Notes under the pieces: model-generated
Databases searched by the model: none
Told to the model about the DNA's origin: nothing
What the model saw: the letters and a program-made list of their open reading frames with translations, nothing else
Position numbers and translations under genes: made by a program
NCBI GenBank assembly: GCA_033807775.1
Contig: CM066326.1
Location: 91,922,873 to 91,986,872, forward strand
Direction of reading: 5' to 3'
From: Saussurea involucrata
Lineage: Eukaryota > Streptophyta > Magnoliopsida > Asterales > Asteraceae
Length of the DNA: 64,000 nt
In this document: piece after piece, positions 1 through 10,933 of the stretch
How positions within the stretch are numbered: position 1 is the first letter of the stretch
Layout: each line of letters begins with the position of its first letter

Positions 1-30
1 GGTTAATACTGCTTTTGTTAATTCTAGGGT

Positions 31-60
31 TAATACTGCGTATAAATACCCTGTAAGCCC
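31..60 (+). promoter_or_regulatory. TATA box in front of the extra ORF
   Basis: A canonical TATAAATA lies at 41-48, about 115 bases before the ATG at 162. It is followed by a CT-rich leader (about 90-125) typical of plant 5' untranslated regions. Two copies of TTAATACTGC (3-12 and 30-39) sit directly upstream. The same motif is repeated in the 3' LTR of this element. This suggests, by inference, an internal promoter for a separate mRNA. Confidence 0.5.
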
Positions 61-161
61 GCCTTCGCTCATAACGTCTCTTTGAACTCGATTCTCTCTC
101 ACTCTCTTTCTAACCTATTCTCCCAAGAATTTCTGTGTTTGCTCAAGGATTTTCAGATACA

Positions 162-3056
162 ATGGCTCAAAGAGAGTTTGTTGATGAACACAATGAGATT
201 GCAATGCTTCAGAAGCCGAAGCAATCTGCAGGATTCCATGAAATTGTCGATTTTCTCAAGTCTTCGCATATCTCCTGTGCACTAACAGTGGCTCCCAAGA
301 TATTCATTAAACATCAAAAATAATTTTGGGATAATGCTACTGTGGTGACAGAAAACGGGCAAACGGAGATTCGAACCAGGGTTTGTGATAAACCCTTGAC
401 AGTAACAGAGGAGATTATTCGCATACATCTTCAGTTGAATGATGCTTCAGGTATATCTTCTATTCCTAATGAAGAACTCTTTTCTACCATACAAAGAATG
501 GGGTATGAAGGCTCTATTGGTATTTTCAAATTTTTCAAGTCAAAATTCTTTTCCCAATGGAGATTTCTTGTTCATACCCTCATGCACTGCATCTCAAAGA
601 AAACAACTGGATGGAATGAGTTCAGCAGTACCACTGCTTATGCTCTGGTATGTTTGGCCACTTCCAGAAAGTTCAATTTCTCCCAAATGATTTTATCTGA
701 TCTTGTGTCAAACTTGGAATCCAAAAAGAGCTTTTACATGTATCCAAGGTTTGTGCAAGAAGTTATTAACAAGGAATTGATGGACTTACCTCAGTTTACT
801 GAGGTATATGTACCCAAACCCCCTAAAGGGAAGGTTTTCTCAAATATGAGAAGAATTCCTAGGGACTCGGAAGGAGTTGACACACCATTGTTCTCTACAA
901 TGATGGTTGTGTCCCACCCCTCTGAAGGTATGGCATCAGGATCAAGGCCCTCATTAGATCATCCCACTGATGGCCAAATCCTACCTTCACTCACTATAAA
1001 TATCCCTCAGCACATACTTCAAAAGCCCACTCCTGTTTTATCCAACAAGTTTCAAAGAAGAAAGGTGCACAAGGTTCCTTCCCTTGATGTACCTACTCAG
1101 AGCCCTAAGCCTCTAAGCCCTCAGTTGGAGCATTCTCCAATTAAGAATATCAACAGGGAAACCACAGGGGTGTCTCCCAACCCCAAGAAGGTGCTCTCTA
1201 AGGAGAAGGATGAGCATATGGGTGCTAAGGCTGCCACTACTTCTGCTAGCACAGAGAAGGACAGTGGTAACATAAATAAGACCTTCCCCATGGCAACTCT
1301 AAATGAGAAATCATTAGGAGGACCCAGGTGCCAAGAAACCAAGGGGGCAGTTAGTGCTTCTGCTAGGCAGAAGGCTTCTGCTAAAACTTCCAAGGATCCC
1401 TTAAAGAAGGTAAAAACTTCTAAAAAGGGTGAGGATAGACATAACAAAGAGGAATTGATGGCTACTTCCAGTGATCCTTTAAAGAAGGTAAACACTTCTA
1501 AACAAGGTGAGGATAGATATAACTATGATGAATTGATGGAAACCATTGGAAATGTCAACTTGGATGTTATGGCACAGAAGAAGGAGATTGAGCAACTGAA
1601 GACTGTGGTCACCTACCAACAGTCTCAAATTGAGAAGCTCAAGAAGATGGTCACCAAGTTGTTGCACAGAAAGAAAAAGGCAAGATTTGTGCTGAGAAGA
1701 AGAATTCCAACTGATGATGCTCCCAAAAAGGGGGGGTCAGAGTCAGAATCAGAAGCAGAACTGAATATGAAGGGTCTACAAGTTGAGGGGGAGACAGTTC
1801 AGATGGAGACTGAGATGGAAATTGATAATGCACAGTTTAAGGGGGAGTCCAGTGCACAGAATAAGGGGGAGACAGAAAAGGTGGAAGAGCTTGTTAAAGA
1901 AGCAGAAACTGTAAAGGCAGCAGTAACTGAAGTTCCAAAAGAAGCAGTAACTGAAGTTGAAGCAGAAACTGTTAATGCTGCAAATGTTCATGAAGCAGCA
2001 GAAATCATACAAGAAGTAGTAACAGAAATCTTGAAAGCAGCAGTAACAGAGAAAGATCCTGAAACTGAAGTAGCAGCAGAAACTGTTAATGCTGCTGACT
2101 CTAAGCAAGCAGCAGAAACAGTTAATGCTGCTCAATCTACAAAGAAAGCAGTAACAGAAACAGAAGCTGAAACAGTAACAGAGAAGCTTACAGTAGAAGA
2201 AGTGGAGGTTGCAGAGGCTTTAATCAAAGCCAAACATGATACACCTCCAACTGCCAAGAAACAGAAAGAAACTAAGGATGCAAAGATGGTTTTCAGCAGA
2301 AAGAGAACAAAGTCTGTGGGTACTAAAAAGAAGTTTGTAAAGAAGCAAAGGTTAGAACCTGTTGAGAAACCAGTGGTAGAAGAGAAAGAAAAGGAAGAAG
2401 TTGCCAAGGATGAAGGACAAGGAGATAGTAAGACAGGTCAATCCAGTAATGCACAATCACTTAGCAATGAACAATGTGACTTGTACATCACTATGGTTGA
2501 TACTGAACCAATCAAAGTGACTCCATTAGATTCAAAACCTCCTGAAATCAGTCACTGGGATACTTTGATAGATGATAGAAAGGAGTATATCAGACTCAAG
2601 AGAGCTGATGGGCAGTTTGAAGTCTACAGAACATGGGGACAATTTATAAGAAGATGCTCAAGATCTGACTTGGAAGAGATGTTCAAAGTAGGCATGCAGA
2701 TCTATGGTAACATGTTGACAGAAAGAGGTATGTCTATCACAAAGATGGTGTTAGAATACCTATGCCTAATGTTCAGACCAGAAGTAGTTCAGCACATAAC
2801 AGCAAGACCTTTTCAAGCAGTAACCCACTGGATGCTCTATGAAAATTGTGGAGTGTATGTTATATCAATTGACAACACATATCAGGAGTATTATCTGGTG
2901 GATGAAATCTACAAACACTGCATGAAAAGACTGAAAGGGATGTTACATGTAAAATTGGTCTGCAACAAAGACTCTGCTATGGGAAGATTCTTGGTAAGAA
3001 GGATTGTAAATCAGAGTCTAGGTTTAAGTCCTGATCTATGCTTATATGATGACTAA
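162..3056 (+). pseudogene. Extra ORF (aORF) of Copia element, one in-frame stop
   Basis: The reading frame starts at ATG 162 and runs to a stop at 3056, interrupted once by TAA at 321-323. The bases after the stop continue in the same frame, and the residues F-W follow directly, matching a conserved K-Q-F-W motif that I recall from Asteraceae relatives. A single C-to-T change (CAA to TAA) explains the stop. Without it the protein would be about 960 residues. The N-terminal 250 residues are a conserved domain (W-F-H-x3-H-C-x-S-K-K-T-x-G and Y-P-R-F-V-Q motifs). The middle is a lysine-rich and then alanine/glutamate-rich low-complexity region with repeated V-N-A-A and A-V-T-E units. The C-terminal 170 residues form a second conserved domain. 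The function is unknown. Public annotations call relatives synaptobrevin or longin-like, which nothing here supports. Confidence 0.8.
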
Positions 3057-3106
3057 GTTTTGGTAGCATCATTTGAAGAACTTGACTTCTTTTCTTAAAA
3101 GTCAAG

Positions 3107-3118
3107 TTAGGGGGAGAT
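3107..3118 (+). other. Polypurine tract
   Basis: An AGGGGGAGAT purine run directly abuts the 3' LTR start (TGTTGGGAAC). This is the expected plus-strand primer for reverse transcription in Copia elements. Confidence 0.8.
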
Positions 3119-3809
3119 TGTTGGGAACTGAAAATGAGCTAAGTATGGATAGTGCTGCTAGTCCATGATTTCTACTGCTAAGTCTACATTAATACTGCCA
3201 GAAGAAAGTTAATACTGCTGGGCAAGATTACTACTGCATATACATGGTTAGTACTGCTAGACCAAATTACTACTGCAAGACATGGTTAGTACTGCTGAGC
3301 TGAGATACTACTGCTAGAAGACTGTGAAGGTTAATACTGCTGAAGGTCGTTAATGCTGCTAAGTCAAATCATTGTTAATACTGCTGAGTAGATATGTATG
3401 GTATGAGAAGATAAAGAAGGAAAGCTGAAGATAAGCGTGGAAGTATATTTTGAAGATCGTTTTATTCTTAGTAGTTATCTTGTACTTATTCTGTTATATA
3501 TATAGATAGCTATTAGGGTTTTAAGAGGGTGAGAACAGTCTTTGATAATAAAAAAAGGGTTGTTTAGCCATTTAGAGAGAAGTAACCTCAAGATCGTAGA
3601 TCCTATTTCTAGAGAAGTAGAAGTCGTCTTGGTGAGATCTGTTCATCAAGATTGAGGTTTGGTGTAAAGCTTGTGAGTAATACTGTTTGATATATACAGT
3701 GTGTTGAATTCTATTGATTGTTCTTTAATTGATTTAGAGTTCTATTCCGCAAGATTCTCTAAATTATGTTTCTAAGAAGTTTAATTCTTGTTAAGAATCG
3801 ATCCTGACA
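3119..3809 (+). repeat. 3' LTR of the first Copia element
   Basis: The LTR begins TGTTGGGAAC after the polypurine tract and is taken to end at TCCTGACA, giving the usual TG...CA ends and about 691 bp. The end is less certain than the start because no partner LTR is in view. The U3 part (about 3165-3385) carries roughly a dozen copies of a TTAATACTGCT / TTACTACTGC motif. A TATATATA box lies near 3495 and an AATAAA-like signal near 3546. Beyond the LTR, 3810-4190 shows no gene or clear repeat. Confidence 0.75.
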
Positions 3810-4194
3810 TTGATACCAGTGCACAATGTGCTATTTCATATGAATGTATGTCCATTATATGTATATTCTTGCACGTATGCATATGCATATGTATATGCAC
3901 ATTGTTCACATATGTACACGGGTTTGTAAGGTGTGCAACAAATGCAATGTTTGCATTTTACGGAGTCTCTATATATATATATATATACACAAAAATTAAG
4001 CGAAAGATTATGTGCGGTTTCTCATGAAGTAATCAATATTGTAGCTTTCGTTATTGGAAAAAAAGATATAATCTTAAAGGAAAATCGAAAACGAGCTTTA
4101 AAAAGCAATATTAACGAAAAAAGAGGTTGTCGTATTCAATAAAATACACCTAAAAACAAACTCCCTCCTTCGGAAAAAATTAGGCTACCAAATT

Positions 4195-4210
4195 TCCCTA
4201 TAAATTCATC
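4195..4210 (+). promoter_or_regulatory. TATA box of the lipid-transfer protein gene
   Basis: TATAAAT at 4199-4205 lies about 100 bases before the ATG at 4302, a normal plant spacing for a TATA box plus a short leader. Confidence 0.5.
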
Positions 4211-4301
4211 CCTCATTTTACTGTTCTATTCATAAGGAGAAAGAAAAAAAAAACTTATGTATTTGTGTTATATTAACATACTAAAATTACCAAATTAAGA
4301 A

Positions 4302-5084
4302 ATGGTTTCAAATAGGTTTGAAGTGGTTGGTTTGGTCCTGGTTACGCTATGTGGTGGAGCCATGGCTCAATCAGGGTGCAGAGGTGCAATCGTGAGCCTG
4401 AGCCCGTGCCTTGGCTATGTGGGCGGGAACTCATCGACCCCAACACTTTCTTGTTGCTCGCAACTAGCCAATGTGGTCAAGTCGCAATCGCGGTGCCTTT
4501 GTACATTGGTCAGTAATCATGGCTCGGCCACAAGTTTCAAAATTAATGAAACTCTAGCTTTGGGACTACCAGATGCTTGTAACGTTCAAACACCCCCGAT
4601 TAGCCGTTGTGATGGTATGTTTTAACAATTCGGGCTTATTTGTTAGTAGCTTAATGAGAGTCAGCATTATTAGGTCTCAGCTATACATGATTCCTTGGTA
4701 ATGATTTATTTATATAGAAATTTATGACTTATTCAATAAGCTTTATGCATAAAGGTAAGTTGTTTCCACACTGCCACACATGTCCCTCACAATTTAAAAA
4801 TACACGTTTTTTCATCTATGTATATTTCCAATCTATATACACAAATTTATACATTCAGAGAGCTTCGTTCATATATGACTTAATAAAAAATCAATTAATT
4901 ATCCCTTTCTCACATGTTTATTTTTTTTAATATTTAATTAAATAATTTAAAGTTAATTAAAATCATGGGCTTTGCAGGAAATGGATCACAGACTATGCCA
5001 GGAACATCTGAAGGGACCACAATAAATTTGTCATCATATTTCAACTTTGTTTTTCTCTTGGTAGCCTTAAACTTATTTATTTGA
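4302..5084 (+). CDS. GPI-anchored non-specific lipid-transfer protein (LTPG/xylogen-like)
   Basis: Two exons are visible, 4302-4614 and 4978-5084. The donor is G/GTATGT and the acceptor TTTGCAG/GA, joined in phase 1 to give a 139-residue protein. Residues 1-23 form a signal peptide ending around A-M-A-Q. The mature part has the eight-cysteine motif of lipid-transfer proteins: C, C, CC, C-L-C, C, C at spacing typical of the LTPG class. Exon 2 encodes a short S/T-rich stretch followed by a hydrophobic tail with no charged end (N-F-V-F-L-L-V-A-L), the pattern of a GPI-attachment signal. Such proteins bind fatty acyl lipids at the outer face of the plasma membrane and help cuticle or wall lipid export. 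Exon 1 read alone hits a stop in the intron at 4625. It looks intact. Confidence 0.85.
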
Positions 5085-5261
5085 TCAGTTGTTTTGATGG
5101 TTTATGTTTTAAGTTTATATTTAAACTAATAATATTTTATGTGTTTAATTAGAATATGTTTTTCAGTCGTTTAATGAACTTAATAAGACTCACGGTTTAT
5201 TCGATCAATTATACATGAATGTTCGGTAGTTGCGTAATAATATAAAAAATTGTCTTATTTA

Positions 5262-5568
5262 GGGGTCGGTTACAAAACGCTTACCCGGGTAAGTGTTTAC
5301 CAAGTCACATTAGCTTACCGAATGAATATGGCATGGACCAACAATCTTACCCGGTAAGAGCAGAAGAAAGGATCGAGAGTCGAAAGCAAGGACCGAGAGT
5401 CTTACCCGGTAAGTGAGTGCGACGACTCTTACCACGGTAAGCGCTCAGCGGCTAAATTGTTGCACACGATGCCATTTTTGTGGACTAAAATCTTACCCAG
5501 AAAGTAAGTGATATTCTTGAATTTACCGGTAAACACTTATTCGGGTAAGTGATTAGGTAAACGGCCTC
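5262..5568 (+). mobile_element. Tourist-like MITE, TTA target duplication (copy 1)
   Basis: This 307-bp element has imperfect terminal inverted repeats of about 30 bp (start GGGGTCGGTTAC, end GTAAACGGCCTC) and is flanked by TTA (5259-5261 and 5569-5571). The interior repeats TTACCCGGTAAG-like palindromic words. A sister copy lies at 57164-57448. The TTA duplication and the absence of coding sequence fit a non-autonomous PIF/Harbinger element. The preceding 5085-5258 shows nothing else. Confidence 0.8.
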
Positions 5569-5675
5569 TTAGTAAGTTTCCTGGTCAAGTTTTATGTAGA
5601 AAATCAAATTGTTTCCAAACCTGTCTCTTCCAGTTGAAACAAACATGTTTCCTCCATCTACGAAAGATTCTCCTA

Positions 5676-5680
<5 letters not shown>

Positions 5681-5711
<31 letters not shown>
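5681..5711. repeat. (AT)n microsatellite
   Basis: A pure AT dinucleotide run of about 15 units. Confidence 0.95.
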
Positions 5712-5713
<2 letters not shown>

Positions 5714-5884
5714 CTATGCAGACAGATTAATCCACCCAAACAGCTTTATCCATATAAGACCTGATGGAAAACCAACCAAATAGCTTCTCATTTTATATAT
5801 CCAATCGGTTATTAGAATATACGTTAATAAACAAATGACAGTCAATCCACCTATGTATATAATAGTTGTTAAATATTATAAAAA

Positions 5885-6108
5885 CGGTATGAGATCACGT
5901 GAGAAGTGTGAGAAGTATTTTTAAATCGTTTATCACTTTTAATCAAATACCCTCCCATGAATTGCGACTTAAAAGAGAGTTGATTTGGTGCATCTCGGTG
6001 CAATATTTTATCTCGGTGTCTTTCATCCTAAGTTCGTCATTTTCTCATACAACGGTTGATAACCACTTCTCATCGAACTTAACACTTCTCACCGGAACTC
6101 AACCCTTA
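5885..6108. mobile_element. Foldback MITE, probable relative of 41325-41545
   Basis: The right part, read in reverse, shares the words GTTGAGTTC, GTGAGAAGTG, GGTTATCAACCGTTG and ATGAGAAA with the element at 41325. The left arm contains GTGAGAAGTGTGAGAAGTA. Exact ends and target duplication are not resolved, so the boundaries are approximate. 5712-5884 and 6109-6298 show no gene. Confidence 0.5.
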
Positions 6109-6301
6109 TATAAATATATATATTCATATATCTAATTATCTATAGAAAATCCAAAATCCTAGTCGATCGTACTTTTTTCCAATTTCTAAACCTACTACCG
6201 ATTTCGTCAATCTTTTTAATCAATTGATTCCATCCACAACAAATAAAGTAATTGCAATTTTTATAAAAATATTCGGGTTTTTTGAAATTAAAAAGAATTT
6301 A

Positions 6302-6663
6302 GAGCATCTCCAACAGCTATGCTAATTTTTTTTAAATAGAGTAAAAAGATTTAAAATCTAAAAAATGTGCATTCAATTCCAACAGCTATGCTATTTTAGC
6401 AACTCTAATATTAATTATCTTATTAAAATATTCAATTTATTTAATTATATTATTAAAATATTCAATATATAGAAAGTTGAGAGAAGAAAATTTTGCTTTT
6501 GGGGGGTAATGATTAGTTTGGGGATAAAACCATCTAGTTAGAGATTTTTACAATCTCTCTCCTCTTTTCTTTATTTTAGCATAAAAGATAGCATAGCTGC
6601 TGGAGCAACAAAAATATTAAAATCCCACTTTTTTCTATTTTAATATAACCGTTGGAGATGCTC
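6302..6663. mobile_element. Tourist-like MITE with GAGCATCTCCAAC ends
   Basis: This 362-bp AT-rich element starts GAGCATCTCCAACAG and ends GTTGGAGATGCTC. It is flanked by TTA on both sides (6299-6301 and 6664-6666). This end sequence is common in plant Harbinger-derived MITEs. A truncated inverted relative lies at 33897-34197. 6667-7019 is AT-rich with no recognisable feature. Confidence 0.85.
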
Positions 6664-7022
6664 TTACTTTCTTACAATCATAAATTTTACTTTTCTGTTA
6701 AAGTTATTAATAATTAAATTGGAAATTAACTTAAATTAATAATTTTTTGAAGAAATACATGAAAAGATTGCATACAGTTATTTATTGATTGTTGGTAATG
6801 TGTCATGGTCATGGAGTATATTGTCATTAGTGGAAATAGACTAAATATTTTTATACCATAATCATGAAATTATGAAAAAATATTAGTCATTTAATAATAT
6901 GCCAAACTACTGTTGTTAATAATTAATTTAATGAATATTTCTAAAAGTTTAAGTTATATTTTATATAGGTTGAACCAACAAAAGTTGTTTTACACTATGT
7001 CTATGATGTTTAAGCATTATAA

Positions 7023-7776
7023 GGCCATCCACAGCGCATAGATAAAAACCCTCAACGCCACATCAGCGCCAAATCAGTTAAGCCCTCAAGCCCTAAACAC
7101 CACCAGCGCATAACTAAAAGCCCTCAAGCCCTCAATGTCACATCAGCGTCACATCATTTTTTTAATTCTTTTATTTATACATTTAATTATTTAACAAAAT
7201 AAAAATATTTATATATTTTTGAATAAATAAAAATAAGATAAATAATAAAAATAAAAATTCATGTCATTCATTAAAAATAAAAATTACAAAATACAAAACA
7301 CTACCAATTATGAAAATTTTTCAATTTGCTCTTTTATCGCTAAAGTAACCCTCAAAACGTCTCCCGTAAGGTGAGCATGCGGGGTTATGAAAAACTCGAA
7401 GTCTTTATCAAATCGTTTTTCTCGTTCGATTTCTCGTTCGTGTTCCAACTTTTCTCTTTCGAGATCGAGTTTTTTCATTTCGTTTGAGAGAGTTTGAGAG
7501 ATTTTGGTGTGAAAAAATAAGAGGTTTGGATTAATATATATAGTGTGATTAAATTGGAAAAAAATAATTTTTTTTATAAATAGCCGTTGGAGTTTATTTA
7601 ATTTCAAGATTTAAAAAATAAATAAAAAACAATAAAATACACTCGGGTTCAGCGGGTTTTCAAGCCCGGATGGCCTAAGCCCGCCCCAAGCCCGCATGAC
7701 CCCCACCGCTGCCCGAGGGAGCCCTTGAAGCCCGAAGCCATGCCCGCAGCCGAGCCCGAAGGCGCTGCGGATGGCC
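7023..7776 (-). mobile_element. PIF/Harbinger deletion derivative, TAA target duplication
   Basis: This 754-bp element starts GGCCATCCACAGCGC and ends GCGCTGCGGATGGCC (inverted repeats of about 15 bp). It is flanked by TAA on both sides (7020-7022 and 7777-7779). It keeps the tail of an accessory ORF on the minus strand (7308-7607) but no transposase. The right 130 bp is strikingly GC-rich (repeated CCCG words) next to AT-rich surroundings. Confidence 0.8.
7308..7607 (-). pseudogene. Harbinger ORF1-like (Myb/NAM-associated) C-terminal fragment
   Basis: The last 55 or so residues (L-E-R-E-K-L-E-H-E-R-E-I-E-R-E-K-R-F-D followed by F-I-T-P-H-x-H-L-T-G-D and K-E-Q-I-E) match, from memory, the C-terminal end of the DNA-binding accessory protein of plant Harbinger elements, often annotated glutathione S-transferase T3-like or NAM-associated. 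The upstream part of the 99-residue frame is AT-rich and unlike the family, so the real gene is 5'-truncated. It is a passenger of the element at 7023-7776. Confidence 0.6.
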
Positions 7777-7779
7777 TAA

Positions 7780-8154
7780 TATAATGTTTAAGTTTATAAG
7801 ACCAAAGTATAATTCATCACATAAAATTGTTACAATAGATTTATACGATGATTTTGGGCATTTTGACAATTTTTAGACCACTTTTAAAATAAAGTGTCAC
7901 ATTAGCTATTTTATAGGATAATTATGAAAATTTCCCTATAACCTCGTCTTTTTATAGAACGGTTGTGTTTATATTACACTTTTTCAAATATTGTCATATA
8001 AAATAGCTAATACAACACTTTATTTTCAAAATCTATTAACAAACTTGTTGAAATACTTAAAAGTGTCACAGTTAAACCTATTGTAACACTTTTTGGTTTG
8101 ATCTTATAAACTTAAGTCTTATGAATTATTTTATTATGACACTTAAACATTATA
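7780..8154. repeat. AT-rich foldback element
   Basis: The left end TATAATGTTTAAGT and right end ACTTAAACATTATA are inverted repeats. Further inverted words (TTTATAAGA..., AAAATAAAGTGT..., AGCTATTTTAT) pair across the interior, so the whole 375 bp can fold back. No coding potential is seen. It is probably an old non-autonomous DNA transposon. No clean target duplication was found. 8155-8308 shows nothing. Confidence 0.55.
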
Positions 8155-8317
8155 GATATCCTATCAAACCAATCTTGTTTTAGTACAATAACCTATAAAT
8201 CAAATTAAAACCATGGTCTTGAAAATGTTAATAGTTCACAGTTTTAAGCTTATAAAGAGTTTATATAGCTATTTCTTTATCTATAAAAAATCGGTTGTTA
8301 CAATTAAAATGTTTATT

Positions 8318-8598
8318 GAGTGAATTACACCGGTGGGCCTTGTGGTTTATCCAAAATTTGGATTTGGTCCCTAAAGTACATTATCTACGATGGTGGTTCC
8401 TAACTTTTTGATTTACTTTCACACTCATGATCCTTTAATGTTAAACATAGAATAACAATGAGTGAAAGTAAATAAAACATAGAAGGACCACGAGTGAAAG
8501 TAAATTAAAAAATTAAGGACTATCACCATAAATAGTGTACTTTAGGGACCAAATCCAAAATTTAGGTAAACCACAGGAACCACCGATGTAATTCATTC
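8318..8598. mobile_element. Mutator-type MITE, 9-bp target duplication
   Basis: This 281-bp element has long inverted arms starting GAGTGAATTACACCGG. Perfect ATGTTTATT duplications flank it (8309-8317 and 8599-8607). The arms are the same family as the inverted repeats of the gene-carrying element at 32246-33762. 8608-8722 shows no gene. Confidence 0.9.
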
Positions 8599-8731
8599 AT
8601 GTTTATTTCTCGTATATTAGGATGAAAAATATAAAGTATGCTTAAAGTTCATCAAAAAAATTTAAATTTATTTAAACTATTTTAAATAAAAAATTAAAAT
8701 GAAAAATTATATGAAAAATACATAAAATATA

Positions 8732-9175
8732 GGGAAATTAATTAAAATACCCTAAGTTTGACCATCTTTTACTGAAATACCCAAAATCTCTCCCATTTTG
8801 CAAAAATGCCCTAAAAATCCGCGATGGAGCCCGCGATCGCGGGCTCCAGGCCACGTGTCACCAATGTTTACCCACTTTGCCCGCGTTGGTCCCTAAAGAA
8901 TGCCCGCGGTACAGCTTTCCCCCCTCAAGAATGCCCGCGTGTGCAGTTTTGGTCCCTGCCCGCGTTTGACTCATTGACCCCCGCGATCGCGGGCTACACG
9001 TGTCACCAAAGTTTGCCCACTTTGCCCGCGTTGGTCCCTCAAGAATACACGCGGTACAGCTTTCCCCCCTCAAGAATGCCCGCGTGTGCATTTTTGGTCC
9101 CTGCCCGCGATTGACTTTCTTTGACCTCCCGCGATCGCGGGCTCCTGTGCCACGTGTCGGCACAGGGTTAACCCT
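8732..9175 (+). repeat. Left end of MULE-1: AT-rich terminus plus GC-rich tandem repeats with palindromes
   Basis: The first 100 bases repeat AAATACCC-like words. From 8820 the composition jumps to GC-rich. Two tandem units of about 150 bp follow, each with the perfect palindrome CCCGCGATCGCGGG (near 8829, 8981 and 9128), the G-box word CACGTGTC and a TTTGGTCCCTGCCCGCG block. The same architecture is at 45699-46140. Reading frames through this region are composition artefacts. Confidence 0.85.
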
Positions 9176-9224
9176 AAAATCCCTTTGACGAACCCTAAAC
9201 CCTAATTCCCTTGTTCCTTCGGCC

Positions 9225-9240
9225 GCACTATATAGGGGGG
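9225..9240 (+). promoter_or_regulatory. TATA box of the MULE-1 Ulp1-type gene
   Basis: TATATAG at 9229-9235 is followed by a G-run and a leader of repeated ACTCTCTCAATTTT words, then ATG at 9372. MULE-2 has the same arrangement (TATATAAG at 46192), which supports it as the element's own promoter. Confidence 0.6.
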
Positions 9241-9589
9241 GGGGGGGGGGGGCCAAGACACGGCCACTCTCAATTTTTTTAATCACTCTCTCAATTTTTA
9301 ATCAAACTCTCTCAATTTTCTCCCACTCTCTCAATTTTGTCGTGTGGAATACGCGTTCGGGTTTTGTGAAGATGTCTCGTATTACCTCTTTGGTATGTTT
9401 TCCTTATGTTATTTGTTATTTTTTGTATGTTATTTTAAGTTAAGATATATGATTTGTAGGTTGTTATAGTGTTTATAACTTATGTTTGAATATGTTCTAT
9501 GTTTAACATGATATGTATGGTTTTATGTTTGAATGTGATATTTGTATGTTATAATGTGTATGTTGTTATAGTGTGTTTTTTCATATAAA

Positions 9590-10440
9590 AATTGTTAAGA
9601 GTGTTTTTTTATAAAAAAATTGTTAAGAGTGTGTTTTTATAAAAAAATTGTTAACAATGTGTTTTTTTTATAAAAACACACTCTTAACAATTTTTTTATA
9701 AAAACACACCCTTAACAATTTTTTATAAAAACAGTTTTTTTTATAAAAAATGTTTAATAGTGTGTTTTTATAAAAAATTGTTATAGTTTTATGGTTTTTA
9801 TAATGTGTTTTTTTATAAAAAAAATTGTTAATTTTTTTTTATAAAAACAGTTTTTATAAAAAAATTGTTAAGAGTGTGTTTTTATAAAAAAATTGTTATA
9901 GTTTTATGGTTTTATGTTTGAATGTGATATTTGTATGTTATAATGTGTATGTTGTTATAGTGTGTTTTTTCATATAAAAATTGTTAAGAGTGTTTTTTTA
10001 TAAAAAAATTGTTAAAAGTGTGTTTTTATAAAAAAAAAATTGTTAACAATGTTTTTTTTTATAAAAACACACTCTTAACAATTTTTTTATAAAAACACAC
10101 CCTTAACAATTTTTTATAAAAACAGGTTTTTTTTATAAAAAACAGGTTTTTTTATAAAAAAAATTGTTAAGAGTGTGTTTTTATAAAAAATTGTTAAGGG
10201 TGTGTTTTTATAAAAAAAACACATTTTTAACAATTTTTATATGAAAAAACACACTATAACAACATACACATTATAACATACAAATATCACATTCAAACAT
10301 AAAACCATAAAACTATAACAAATTTTTTATAAAAACACACTCTTAACAATTTTTTATAAAAAAACACATTTTATAAAAAAATTGTTAAATATGTGTTTTT
10401 TATAAAAAAAATGTTAAGAATGACAACTTAGGTCCCTACG
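9590..10440. repeat. Array of alternating inverted 26-bp units in MULE-1 intron
   Basis: About two dozen variants of a unit like TTGTTAAGAGTGTG-TTTTTATAAAAA occur in both orientations, so hairpins are possible throughout. A longer 100-bp word (TTTGAATGTGATATTTGTATG...) is also duplicated and once inverted. MULE-2 carries the same array with a different copy number at 46527-47400. Confidence 0.85.
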
Positions 10441-10525
10441 GTTTTAAGAATGACAACTTAGGTCCCTAAACTTTTAAGAATGCCAATTAGGTCCTAAACT
10501 TTTAAGAATGACAACTAGGGTCCCT
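10420..10525 (+). repeat. Short tandem repeat, about 30 bp x 4
   Basis: The word AAGAATGACAACTTAGGTCC is repeated four times with small changes just before the 52-bp array. It is absent from the corresponding place in MULE-2. Confidence 0.75.
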
Positions 10526-10933
10526 AAACCGCACTTTATCTCTATATAACAATATGATACGTTGAAATAAAATAAACCGCACTTTATCTATATATAACAC
10601 TATTATACGTTGAAATAAAATAAACCGCATTTTATCTATGTATAACACTATTATACGTTGAAATAAAATACAACCGCACTTTATCTATATATAACAATAT
10701 GATACGTTGAAATAAAAATAAACCGCACTTTATCTATATATAACACTATTATACGTTGAAATAAAATACAACCGCACTTTATCTATATATAACAATATGA
10801 TACGTTGAAATAAAATAAACCGCACTTTATCTATATATAACACTATTATACGTTGAAATAAAATAAACTGCACTTTATCTATGTATAACACTATTATACG
10901 TTGAAATAAAATACAACCGCACTTTATCTATAA
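10526..10933 (+). repeat. Tandem array, about 52 bp x 8
   Basis: The unit is AACCGCACTTTATCTATATA followed by TAACACTATTATACGTTGAAATAAAAT, repeated with slight variation. MULE-2 has about five to six copies at 47400-47700. In MULE-1 the array ends abruptly in the deletion junction with the protease exons. Confidence 0.9.

Larger units (their letters stand above)
1..3809 (+). mobile_element. Copia LTR retrotransposon, 3' part only
   Basis: The window opens inside an LTR retrotransposon. What remains is an extra ORF of the kind found downstream of pol in some plant Copia elements, a polypurine tract and a complete-looking 3' LTR. Gag, pol and the 5' LTR would lie to the left of base 1. The Copia assignment is inferred from homology of the extra ORF to the one in the Copia element at 11962-24623 in this window, whose pol is readable. 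The target duplication cannot be tested because the left end is missing. Confidence 0.85.

Noticed and set aside
1121..2407. Minus-strand frames inside the first extra ORF
   Set aside because: They are antisense shadows of the low-complexity coding region with leucine/serine/phenylalanine-rich composition.
3788..4142. Two frames between the first Copia LTR and the lipid-transfer gene
   Set aside because: They have low-complexity I/C/Y composition over AT/ATG repeats, with no homology or promoter.
8824..9286. Open frames of 96 and 142 codons in both strands of the MULE-1 left end
   Set aside because: They arise from GC-rich tandem repeats and palindromes without stops. The same frames recur in MULE-2 (45737-46165) with repeats, not domain structure.
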